The position numbers and the translations under genes were made by a program. Below are positions 1-6,372 of a stretch of DNA of 6,474 nucleotides, one piece after another. The notes beneath the pieces are model-generated. The model had not been told where the DNA came from. It was given only the letters and a program-made list of their open reading frames with translations, and made no database searches. Every line of letters starts with the position of its first letter. The stretch's first letter is position 1. Source of the stretch: Proteiniphilum sp. UBA5283 (GTDB taxonomy: Bacteria > Bacteroidota > Bacteroidia > Bacteroidales > Dysgonomonadaceae); contig DHSP01000058.1 in NCBI GenBank assembly GCA_002408485.1, positions 2,543-9,016 on the forward strand. The letters are read 5' to 3'.

Positions 1-182
1 TCGTATGCCTGTCCCTGTTTCAGGGTCACCCCGTCAAGTTTATCACCCCATACCGACACACACACTTTTTTGGGATACTGTCCCGGTGTCTCCACGATGA
101 TATCCTGTTTTTTCCACTCTCCGTTCCGTCCTTTACCCGTCTGTAACGGGAGGATCTCCACCAGTTTCGCTGTAAATTGCAT
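1..182 (-). CDS. DUF3127 domain protein (partial, C-terminal end outside window)
   Basis: The reading frame opens with ATG at 182-180 and runs without a stop through the left edge, giving about 60 residues. The translation has features I associate with DUF3127, a short Bacteroidetes protein family: an N-terminal beta-strand pattern with LPLQTGKGRNGEWKKQ (residues 11-26), then QYPKKVC (35-41) and WGDKL (45-49). The family is usually only about 80-130 residues, so perhaps half is visible. The fold is thought to resemble an OB-fold single-strand DNA-binding protein, but I know of no firm biochemical role. The chosen start precedes the conserved region directly, and the leader is A/T-rich with no clear Shine-Dalgarno site, which is normal for Bacteroidetes. 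It lies beyond the operon terminator and is probably transcribed separately. Confidence 0.85.
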   Translation of the reverse strand, partial: MQFTAKLVEILPLQTGKGRNGEWKKQDIIVETPGQYPKKVCVSVWGDKLDGVTLKQGQAY

Positions 183-260
183 GATTGTTTTATTAATTGA
201 CCGGAAACATTTTCGCATCCCTGAAGAATAACCACTCATCGGGATTTTCGTTTCCAGCGG

Positions 261-268
261 CAAAAATA
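261..268 (-). promoter_or_regulatory. Candidate -7 promoter element for the DUF3127 gene
   Basis: Read on the minus strand this is TATTTTTG, an exact match to the Bacteroidetes -7 consensus TAnnTTTG. It lies about 80 bases upstream of the DUF3127 start and downstream of the operon terminator, where a promoter for that gene would be expected. No TTTG/TTG -33 element is visible about 20 bases further upstream. An eight-base match in AT-rich DNA can occur by chance, so this is tentative. Confidence 0.35.
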
Positions 269-334
269 GCCATTTTCTCCCTCAGGAAGGGACTTTTTCG
301 GGTTAAGTTTTCAACACCAGCTCGCAAGAGGGAC

Positions 335-361
335 AAAAAAACCCGGAACAAAAGTCCCGGG
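335..361 (-). terminator. Intrinsic terminator closing the five-gene operon
   Basis: On the minus strand the sequence folds as CCCGGGAC, loop TTTT, GTTCCGGG: an eight-pair stem with one G-T wobble, followed at once by seven T residues (the A run at 335-341 on the plus strand). It begins about 27 bases after the stop codon of the TIM-barrel lipoprotein gene, the last gene of the operon. The layout is that of a strong rho-independent terminator. The T run is present only on the minus-strand side, so it acts in that direction. Confidence 0.9.
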
Positions 362-387
362 CAGTAGTGTTCTTTCAAAGAGATTGA

Positions 388-1284
388 TTACTTTAAATAG
401 CTCTCTTTCACGAAAGCAGCGTTGTTTAAAAAGTCGTAACTTTCCTTTATCCCTTCAAAAGGAGTTCCGGTGTATCTTTCCACCTCCACGACCATGTATT
501 TGGCCCCGGCTAACTCTGCGTTGTTGTAGATGCTTTCGAAATCTACCTTACCGCTCTTGCCCAGCTCCAGCTCATCTTTGATATGGAGCACTTCAAAACG
601 CCCCGGATAGTTGTTGAAATAGTCCACCGGATTTTTGCCGCCTTCGCCTACCCAATAGACGTCCATCTGGAAGAATACTTTCGCAGGATCGGTATTGTTC
701 AGCATATAGTCGTAGATCATTTCGCCTTCTACTTCGGTAAATTCGAAGTTGTGATTGTGATATCCGAAACGGAGTCCTGCCGCATTGCATTTCTCGCCAA
801 CCTGGTTGAAATAGTCGCAATAAGCCTGTAGATCGGCCAATGTCTTGGGTGTCGGGATCCAGGCAACCACCAGGTACTTCATGCCGGCATCTTTGTGTGC
901 CTGAATGGCTGTATCCCACCATGCCCACGTCTCCTCCCAGTTGGTATCGGCTGCCGGTTCTGCCAGAGGTCTGCCGGCGTGCGATGAGAGCACCTCCATA
1001 CCGGCATCCTCAATCGACTTCCTGAAATCGGCAGGAGCCATCCCGTAGAACTGGCCGTCGTTGTATCCCGCAGCTTCCACTCCGGTATATCCTATTTCTG
1101 CTACCTTGGCGATGGTACCGGCATAGTCGGCTTTGATGTCATCGCGCACAGAGTATAACTGAAGGTAGATTTCTTTTTTTGCTTCCGCAGGGACTTCCTC
1201 TTTTTTCTGACCCTGATTGCAGCCGGAGAATAGAAACAAGCTGCACAGGAGCACTGTACTGAGTAAAATTGAATGTTTTTTCAT
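388..1284 (-). CDS. TIM-barrel sugar isomerase/epimerase-like lipoprotein (AP endonuclease 2 superfamily)
   Basis: This 298-residue protein has a lipoprotein signal: MKK start, hydrophobic stretch 6-19, and lipobox FSGC with the acylated cysteine at 22. A short charged linker leads into a xylose-isomerase-like TIM barrel from about residue 39 (IYLQLYSVRDDI). Likely metal ligands and active-site residues are E70 (GVEAAG), the YHNHNFEF segment (175-182), D208 (MDVYWV), H234 in LHIKDE and E267/E269 (VVEVER). The superfamily isomerises, epimerises or dehydrates sugars and inositols with a divalent metal. Being an envelope lipoprotein, it probably acts on non-phosphorylated sugars despite the usual label 'sugar phosphate isomerase'. 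It is the last gene of the operon, 62 bases after the DUF1080 gene and just before the terminator. In a keto-sugar pathway it could epimerise or eliminate a 3-keto-glycoside; this step is inferred. Confidence 0.9.
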   Translation of the reverse strand: MKKHSILLSTVLLCSLFLFSGCNQGQKKEEVPAEAKKEIYLQLYSVRDDIKADYAGTIAKVAEIGYTGVEAAGYNDGQFYGMAPADFRKSIEDAGMEVLSSHAGRPLAEPAADTNWEETWAWWDTAIQAHKDAGMKYLVVAWIPTPKTLADLQAYCDYFNQVGEKCNAAGLRFGYHNHNFEFTEVEGEMIYDYMLNNTDPAKVFFQMDVYWVGEGGKNPVDYFNNYPGRFEVLHIKDELELGKSGKVDFESIYNNAELAGAKYMVVEVERYTGTPFEGIKESYDFLNNAAFVKESYLK

Positions 1285-1346
1285 TGTATTTGTTTTTTAC
1301 GAAGGATGTTTCCGCCCGAAAGCGACAACGTTCTTCTTGTGAATAG

Positions 1347-2123
1347 TTAATCCAATATTTTGATTTTGATGTTTCTGTACCAGACATCGTCGCCATGATC
1401 CTGTAAGCCGATGTATCCTTCGTGGTTTTCACCGCCTGCATTCAGGAAGTTTGGCCAGTCTTTGAATTTGCTTCCGGCAACCATCTCTTTCCAGGCATCG
1501 GTCCATAAGTGGTATTCAACCACATTTTCTCCGTTCTGCGAATGCACAACGGTTCCCTTGTAGACCAAAATTCCTCCGGTATTCCATTCCCCCGCAGGTT
1601 TGGCATTCTGGGGAACAGCCGGCACCAGATCATACAGTGAAGCCGACTGGCGGTTTCCATCCTTTCCCAATTTTGCATCGGGATGTCTCTCGTTGTCCAG
1701 AATCTGATATTCGGGAGCTGATTCGTACATGGGTTTGCCTTCTACTTCCTGTGCTAAATAGAATACCCCGCTGTTTCCACCTTCCGATACTTTCCATTCG
1801 AAGGTTAGCTCAAAATTTTTAAACTTCTGGTCGTAGAGAATGTCGCCACCATCTTTCGCTCCTGCTTCGCCCATACCCGACCCGTTGATCTTGAGGGCGC
1901 CATCTTCGATGGTCCAGGCCGCTGGCATGTCGGCACGGTTATAGCCACGCCACCCGGTGAAGTCGGTTCCGTTGAAAAGTGTAATCCAACCTTCGTCGGC
2001 GACTACTTCGGTAGAATCGGCTTCATCTTCAGCATTTGATTGTTTGTTCGCATTCACATTGATGCATGACGTAAAAACTATCGCTGTCATCATGAGTAAA
2101 TTAAATAAAAAAGACTTTTTCAT
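1347..2123 (-). CDS. DUF1080 lipoprotein, probable 3-keto-glycoside hydrolase
   Basis: The 258-residue product starts with a lipoprotein signal (MKK, hydrophobic 5-17, FTSC with cysteine 20), followed by an acidic linker at about 31-44. The DUF1080 domain (concanavalin-like beta-sandwich, now named 3-keto-disaccharide hydrolase) fills the rest. Typical blocks are GWITLFNGTDFTGW (45-58), the strand FELTFEWKVSEGGNSGVFY (104-122), PEYQILDN (137-144) and the closing GYIGLQDHGDDVWYRNIKI (236-254). The length is normal for a single-domain member. Family members are reported to cleave glycosides already oxidised to the 3-keto form, and two oxidoreductase genes directly upstream could supply that substrate. 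The start at 2123 gives the full lipoprotein signal. The enzymatic role is transferred from the family, and not all DUF1080 proteins have been tested. Confidence 0.92.
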   Translation of the reverse strand: MKKSFLFNLLMMTAIVFTSCINVNANKQSNAEDEADSTEVVADEGWITLFNGTDFTGWRGYNRADMPAAWTIEDGALKINGSGMGEAGAKDGGDILYDQKFKNFELTFEWKVSEGGNSGVFYLAQEVEGKPMYESAPEYQILDNERHPDAKLGKDGNRQSASLYDLVPAVPQNAKPAGEWNTGGILVYKGTVVHSQNGENVVEYHLWTDAWKEMVAGSKFKDWPNFLNAGGENHEGYIGLQDHGDDVWYRNIKIKILD

Positions 2124-2163
2124 AACTATTTTCTTTTAATTAAACTGATAATTTTCTTCCTGC

Positions 2164-2208
2164 AAAAAAGGGATCAACAACAGACAAACTCTGTCGCTCT
2201 TCCCCTTT
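2164..2208 (-). promoter_or_regulatory. Intergenic hairpin with T run inside the operon (possible attenuator or mRNA processing site)
   Basis: In the 95-base gap between the second oxidoreductase gene and the DUF1080 gene, the minus strand contains AAAGGG paired with CCCTTT at the base (2203-2208 with 2167-2172). Inside it is a second helix, ACAGA/TCTGT (2190-2194 with 2180-2184), around a five-base loop. The basal helix runs into six T residues (2164-2169), three of which are used in pairing. The two helices are separated by unpaired bases, so the structure is weaker than the terminator at 335-361. It could be a leaky terminator that lowers expression of the last two genes, or a stabilising 3' end after processing. 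No consensus promoter is obvious downstream of it. Confidence 0.45.
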
Positions 2209-2218
2209 AGACTTTCAG

Positions 2219-3688
2219 TTACGGCATTGCCGGTAATTTGTAGCCATTCTTGTACGTATGTTTGATAAGCTCATTCGCATATTCAATAGCATTCACCGGC
2301 TCTGTCCAGGTTTTGTTGAAGGTGGGATGCCCGTCGGTAATCTTGAAACCATCTTCCACAATGGTGCGGATGGTTGCATCGGCAGGAATGTTGGTGAAGC
2401 GCATATTTTCACCGTCCCATTCTAGTTCCTGGTTCAACGATTGCAGCCTCACGGCGAGGACGCCCATGACAACCATTTCGTTGAACGGACCTGCTTCAAT
2501 GAAAGGAGAAGCCGTTTCAACGCGGTTTTCAGGAGATTCTTTGCATGCACGCACCCAATCCATTTCGTGGGAGAGGGTCACCTCACGCTGTGTCTTCGGC
2601 GAATTGGGCTTGCGGCCTGATACCAGCCAGGGATTCACACCGTAGCAACCGCAGATGAGTGTGTCTTTGGTTCCGTGGAAGATGACACCCCCACCCTGGT
2701 CGTTCAGGTTCTTGCCTGCGGGCACACCTTTGGGGCGCATGGGCAGCAAACCGCCGTCGTACCAGTATACCTCCACCTCGGGCATTGCTACCTTAGGCAG
2801 GTTGTTACGCTGCGGGAATATATATTTCACCATTTGCGCATTGGGGGCACAGTCGGTTAGCAACATAGTAGATGATCCCTGCACCTTTGTCGGATAGCCC
2901 AGGTTCAGTCCCTTGAATACCGGATGAAGGATGTGGCAGGCCATATCGCCCAGTGCACCTGTTCCAAAATCCCACCAACCACGCCAGTTCCAGGGATGAT
3001 AAATATTATTAAAAGGACGTTTGTTGGCCGGCCCGATGAAAAGATCCCAGTTCAGGGTGGAAGGAATCTTGTCAGCCTGTTTCGGTGTCATAAGTCCCTG
3101 TGGCCAGATGGGCCTGTCGGTAAATGTTTCCACTTTCGTCACTTCGCCAATTTGTCCGTCGCTGATCCAGTCGATCACCTGACGCACCCCCGGACCCGAT
3201 GAGCCCTGGTTCCCCATGCTGGTGGCCACTTTGTGCTTTTGAGCCAGCCTGGTCAACAAACGAGACTCGTACACACTGTGTGTGAGCGGCTTTTGCACGA
3301 ACACATGCTTGCCCATGGTCATTGCTTCGGCGGCAATAAGAGCATGGGTATGATCGGCCGTGGCCACCACTACTGCATCGATACTCTTGCCAAGTTCCTG
3401 GTACATCTTTCTGTAATCGTAATACTTCTTTGCTTTGGGGAAGTAATCAAATACACGCTGGCTGTATTTCCAGTCCACATCACAAAGTCCTACGATATTC
3501 TGGCTTTCCAGGTTTTTCAGGTTAGCAAACCCCATTCCTCCAACACCCACACCGGCAATATTCAACTTGTCGCTTGGTGCCGTGTGACCCATACTCTTTC
3601 CCAACACCGACGAAGGTATCACGGTGAGGCCGGCAGCTGCCATGGCTCCGGTTTCTAAGAATTTTCTTCTTGAAATTTTTGACGACAT
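2219..3688 (-). CDS. Tat-exported Gfo/Idh/MocA family oxidoreductase
   Basis: This 489-residue enzyme begins with a textbook twin-arginine signal, SRRKFLE (6-12), then a hydrophobic alanine/glycine stretch to about residue 30. A Rossmann domain follows: LNIAGVGVGGMG (42-53) is the glycine-rich dinucleotide loop, CDVD (69-72) ends beta-2, and VVVATADHTHA (106-116) precedes the usual EKP position. That motif reads QKP here (132-134). The C-terminal substrate domain contains WRGWWDFGTGALGDMACH (235-252), a block typical of the secreted Bacteroidetes/Planctomycetes subgroup, with H252 a candidate catalytic residue. Such enzymes oxidise or reduce a sugar hydroxyl with a tightly bound NAD(P), and Tat export in folded form lets the cofactor be carried out. 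It lies 42 bases after the first oxidoreductase gene. Sugar position and direction of reaction cannot be told from sequence alone. Confidence 0.93.
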   Translation of the reverse strand: MSSKISRRKFLETGAMAAAGLTVIPSSVLGKSMGHTAPSDKLNIAGVGVGGMGFANLKNLESQNIVGLCDVDWKYSQRVFDYFPKAKKYYDYRKMYQELGKSIDAVVVATADHTHALIAAEAMTMGKHVFVQKPLTHSVYESRLLTRLAQKHKVATSMGNQGSSGPGVRQVIDWISDGQIGEVTKVETFTDRPIWPQGLMTPKQADKIPSTLNWDLFIGPANKRPFNNIYHPWNWRGWWDFGTGALGDMACHILHPVFKGLNLGYPTKVQGSSTMLLTDCAPNAQMVKYIFPQRNNLPKVAMPEVEVYWYDGGLLPMRPKGVPAGKNLNDQGGGVIFHGTKDTLICGCYGVNPWLVSGRKPNSPKTQREVTLSHEMDWVRACKESPENRVETASPFIEAGPFNEMVVMGVLAVRLQSLNQELEWDGENMRFTNIPADATIRTIVEDGFKITDGHPTFNKTWTEPVNAIEYANELIKHTYKNGYKLPAMP

Positions 3689-3730
3689 ACGTACTTTGTT
3701 TTTGGTTTTAATTTTTCAGTTAATCTAAAT

Positions 3731-5392
3731 TTATTCTCTGGTAATTTGCTCTTTGTCTTTATCCCAGTACATGGTTCTTCCTTCAAGGTAGGCTCTTGTT
3801 CCCATGTGTGCCGTGATCGCCTCTTCAAACCCCTGGTCGATGCCACAAGAGGGCTGTTGCCCTTTTCGGATACAGTCGATCCATTCTTTCAGATGAAGGA
3901 AGGTTGTGTTATAGCGTTTTCCTTTGATAAAAGAGTAAAGCAACCCACGTTCTGCAAAATAACGTTCTGTGGCTGTAGAAACAGCGTCTACGCTTTGTCC
4001 CGGCACATAGGTGTAAAAAGGTTCACCCGGCTTGATAATGCCCTGATCAATTTTCTGGCGATACTGTTCACTTCGCGGGTCTACGGTTACCGTAAGCGTG
4101 TTGCCCACCTCCATGGTGGCATCATGCCCCATAATCTTTCTGCTGCGGCGGAACTGATTGGCCAACGTGGCAGAATAGAGCATGGTCAGATCCTTATCCC
4201 TGTACTCGAACACTGTTTGCAGAACATCGGGTACCGTACGTCCGTCCTTAAAGAAATAGACGCCTCCGGATGAACTGGCAGACGATGGAATACCCAGGTT
4301 GAGTATTTGGTTCATTGCATCATATTCGTGCGTCAGGAGGTCGCCGCTCAAACCAGTGCTGTAATCCCACCAGCAACGCCAGCGGAAAAAGCGCTCCAGA
4401 CTGAATGTATCACGGGACTCCGGACCCACATATTTTATCAGGCCCGCAGATGTCATGTAATCCATGTACTCCTTGATGCGTTCCGGATCGCCTTCAAACT
4501 GTCTCCAGTCGATGCTACCCGGATTGGCCTTTTCGTGAATCGGATACACCCAGGCACCATTTGGATCGTTCCGGTTGGTGCCGGTTTCAATCAGGGTTAT
4601 TTTTCCAAGGAGACCCTTCTCAATGATCTGGCGGGCACGCTCATAGGCTTCAATCTGTCGGTTCTGATGACCCAGCTGAAAAACAAGATGCGGGTTTTGC
4701 TTGACCAGCGAACGGAGCTCGTAGGTTTCCGGCACCGTCCATGTCAACGGTTTTTCCACATATACATGTTTCCCTGCCCTGATAGCATCCATGGTCATTG
4801 TTCCATGCCAGTGGTCGGGGGAGGCAATCACTACAGCATCCACATCGGGAGCAGCCAGTAACTCCTTGTAATGAAGATAGCGCTTCGGTTCACGGCCATA
4901 GCGCCCTTCCGTTCCTTCCCGGTAAATATTGGATCCCGCACGGATGGCATCCTCTGCATACACATCAAAAATATCGCATACAGCCGTAATCTCAATCCGC
5001 AGGTCTTCCTGTTCCAAAAAGTCCTGATAACGGGTATTCTCCGAATTTATTCTCGATTGTTCCTTCAGGTTATCCACGTACTCAGGAGTTGCAAATCCGA
5101 GTGCCTGCATCAGTTGCGACCCTCTGATTCCATACCCGATGATACCGATCCTGATGACCTGTGCATCGGAGGAGGTTGGGTTGTACGCTGCTGTATCGCT
5201 CTTAAAACGGAACATTTCGGCCGCATGGCGGCTGGTATTCTCCACTTTTTTCTTTTGGTACACGCCATAGGCCATCGCACCCAAAACAGGTACTGTTACC
5301 ATGGCCTTGAGTACATCGCGGCGTCCCTGCGAAACTTTTTTTTCGGGGAACTCTTCGTTTTCTTTCTGTATCTCGTTATGTTCTTCGCTCAT
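3731..5392 (-). CDS. Larger Gfo/Idh/MocA oxidoreductase with Tat-type N-terminal membrane anchor
   Basis: The product is 553 residues. A charged 23-residue leader precedes the twin arginines (GRRDVLK, 23-29) and a hydrophobic segment (about 30-45) that ends in KKK. No clear AxA cleavage site is visible, so the protein may stay anchored to the inner membrane facing the periplasm. The Rossmann fold starts with IRIGIIGYGIRGS (80-92). About 30 extra residues (102-132) follow the first helix before the strand ending in VCDIFD (138-143). Then come VIASPDHWHG (188-197) and the canonical EKP at 213-215. The C-terminal domain carries RCWWDYSTGLSGDLLTH (339-355), with H355 the likely counterpart of the catalytic histidine. 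It is clearly a distant paralogue of the next gene, not a recent duplicate. The gene is 56 bases after the DoxX gene. A GH109-like NAD-dependent glycosidase is possible but I see no specific support. Confidence 0.92.
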   Translation of the reverse strand: MSEEHNEIQKENEEFPEKKVSQGRRDVLKAMVTVPVLGAMAYGVYQKKKVENTSRHAAEMFRFKSDTAAYNPTSSDAQVIRIGIIGYGIRGSQLMQALGFATPEYVDNLKEQSRINSENTRYQDFLEQEDLRIEITAVCDIFDVYAEDAIRAGSNIYREGTEGRYGREPKRYLHYKELLAAPDVDAVVIASPDHWHGTMTMDAIRAGKHVYVEKPLTWTVPETYELRSLVKQNPHLVFQLGHQNRQIEAYERARQIIEKGLLGKITLIETGTNRNDPNGAWVYPIHEKANPGSIDWRQFEGDPERIKEYMDYMTSAGLIKYVGPESRDTFSLERFFRWRCWWDYSTGLSGDLLTHEYDAMNQILNLGIPSSASSSGGVYFFKDGRTVPDVLQTVFEYRDKDLTMLYSATLANQFRRSRKIMGHDATMEVGNTLTVTVDPRSEQYRQKIDQGIIKPGEPFYTYVPGQSVDAVSTATERYFAERGLLYSFIKGKRYNTTFLHLKEWIDCIRKGQQPSCGIDQGFEEAITAHMGTRAYLEGRTMYWDKDKEQITRE

Positions 5393-5448
5393 AAAAAATC
5401 GCTAAAATGTTTTGTTCTTCCTCAATGAAATGATCTGCAAGTTCACGG

Positions 5449-5952
5449 TTATTTCCGTTTTTTTGAGGAACGACCTGTTTTTTTCCGGAACAACAAGCTG
5501 TCCAATCCAATAATCTTCGGAGAGGAAAACAACGTTAACACCACGACAGCCATTAGCATGATCATGTTTTTATCGATCCAGAGGTAAGAACCCTCCCTTG
5601 GCATAATATATTCGGTGAACAACAAAGGGGGATGGGAAAGATAAAACATGGACAGAAAGAGGATGGCACCGATGTAACCTGCTTTGGTGAATAAACCCAA
5701 AACTAGAGACAAGCCGACAAGCGTGAGGCCCCACACATTGACAAAGTTAACGACCTCAAGCATCATGGAGTTTTCGGCCATTTGGATAAACAACGGAGCA
5801 AAAAAACCTTTTGAGTCGATCAGATAACCATATGCCGACCAGTTGGGAGTATACACTTTCGCCAATCCTTCGTATAAAAAATACCATCCTATGAACACGC
5901 GTAATGTTAACAACGAGTATAATTGTAGTTTGTTAAAATGAGCTGATCGCAT
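5449..5952 (-). CDS. DoxX family membrane protein
   Basis: A 167-residue protein with four predicted membrane helices at about 11-31, 67-87, 91-107 and 129-145. A lysine/arginine-rich tail (RKKTGRSSKKRK, 156-167) should lie in the cytoplasm. The first helix has the DoxX-like pattern R18, G22, then YEGLAK (27-32), and the second and third helices have the usual glycine-rich WGLTLVGLSLVLGLFTKAGYIGA stretch (74-96). DoxX/DoxD relatives include a subunit of thiosulfate:quinone oxidoreductase and partners of redox-stress complexes, but most members have no known reaction. It is the first gene of the operon and precedes two exported oxidoreductases, suggesting a redox or quinone-linked role for this copy. 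The loop between helices 1 and 2 (32-66) is long and probably periplasmic. Confidence 0.88.
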   Translation of the reverse strand: MRSAHFNKLQLYSLLTLRVFIGWYFLYEGLAKVYTPNWSAYGYLIDSKGFFAPLFIQMAENSMMLEVVNFVNVWGLTLVGLSLVLGLFTKAGYIGAILFLSMFYLSHPPLLFTEYIMPREGSYLWIDKNMIMLMAVVVLTLFSSPKIIGLDSLLFRKKTGRSSKKRK

Positions 5953-6203
5953 CTTTCTATAAATGACTAATTAGATTTTATCGTTTTTTAAAGTAAAAAC
6001 GCAGTTGTAAAAGTAAGATAAAATAAAATGAAAATGAAATTTTACCGGGAGAATCAAGGTGAAGGGTCAGAAAAAAAGAAATTTTATGCTGATTGCTCTC
6101 AAAAGCACGGGTATGCCCAAAGTAAATGAAGACACAACAGGACATATTTAAGCATGTGATGTGATTTTCACAGAAAATAGGAGCATTTTATCTTCAAAAT
6201 CTG

Positions 6204-6211
6204 TAACTTTG
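6204..6211 (+). promoter_or_regulatory. Candidate -7 promoter element for the acyl-CoA synthetase gene
   Basis: TAACTTTG matches the Bacteroidetes TAnnTTTG -7 consensus exactly. A second, imperfect copy (TACCTTTT) starts at 6214, and TATAAT occurs at 6224-6229. No TTTG or TTG is seen at the expected -33 distance. Transcription from here would leave a 5' leader of roughly 155 bases before the ATG at 6373. A closer start near TATATTTT just upstream of the gene is an alternative. Confidence 0.35.
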
Positions 6212-6273
6212 TTTACCTTTTGTTATAATCGACAAGAAACAATCTCTTTGTTTGCTTGTTAGAACAACAGACG

Positions 6274-6283
6274 ATAACGTTAT
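6274..6283. repeat. Perfect ten-base palindrome, possible operator
   Basis: ATAACGTTAT reads the same on both strands. It lies between the candidate -7 element and the plus-strand start codon, where a dimeric repressor could act. Only one copy is visible and no regulator gene is in the window, so its role is unproven. Confidence 0.25.
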
Positions 6284-6372
6284 TAAACAGCTGGACAACT
6301 GCCTGTTATATTTTGTATTTTAAGTAACAACAAGATCCGGGGTGAGGATAAAAACTGATAAAAAAAACAATA

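Larger units (their letters stand above)
5953..6372. other. Divergent intergenic region
   Basis: This 420-base AT-rich stretch separates the minus-strand operon from the plus-strand acyl-CoA synthetase gene, so it must hold both promoters. I see no convincing coding frame, tRNA or intrinsic terminator. On the plus strand there is a TAACTTTG element at 6204-6211 and a ten-base palindrome at 6274-6283, described separately. For the minus-strand operon I found no exact TAnnTTTG match; the closest is TTACTTTG (6125-6118), about 165 bases before the DoxX start. The last bases before 6373 are an A-rich leader, typical of Bacteroidetes translation starts. Confidence 0.7.

Noticed and set aside
289..358. 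GGGACTTTT at 289-297 and its inverted copy AAAAGTCCC at 350-358, which could compete with the terminator stem
   Set aside because: Only nine bases, with one arm downstream of the termination point, so it would form only in read-through RNA. Probably chance.
193..378. A 61-codon minus-strand open frame between the operon terminator and the DUF3127 gene
   Set aside because: It runs through the terminator stem and the candidate promoter, has no recognisable domain, and its composition gives no clear sign of coding. A short peptide from the internal ATG near 275 cannot be excluded.
583..928. Open frames on both strands overlapping the TIM-barrel lipoprotein gene, including a 111-codon minus-strand frame
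   Set aside because: They overlap a gene with a full lipoprotein signal and conserved active-site blocks, and they show no family features.
3746..5428. Three long plus-strand open frames (175-185 codons) opposite the first oxidoreductase gene
   Set aside because: They are antisense shadows of a well-supported gene with Rossmann and catalytic motifs. Their translations show no domain.
6126..6164. A 12-codon plus-strand open frame in the divergent region
   Set aside because: Too short, with no distinctive leader or conserved motif. Expected by chance in AT-rich DNA.
5953..6372. CRISPR, tRNA, insertion sequence or phage attachment signals in the non-coding stretch
   Set aside because: No regularly spaced repeats, cloverleaf, terminal inverted repeats or target duplications were seen.
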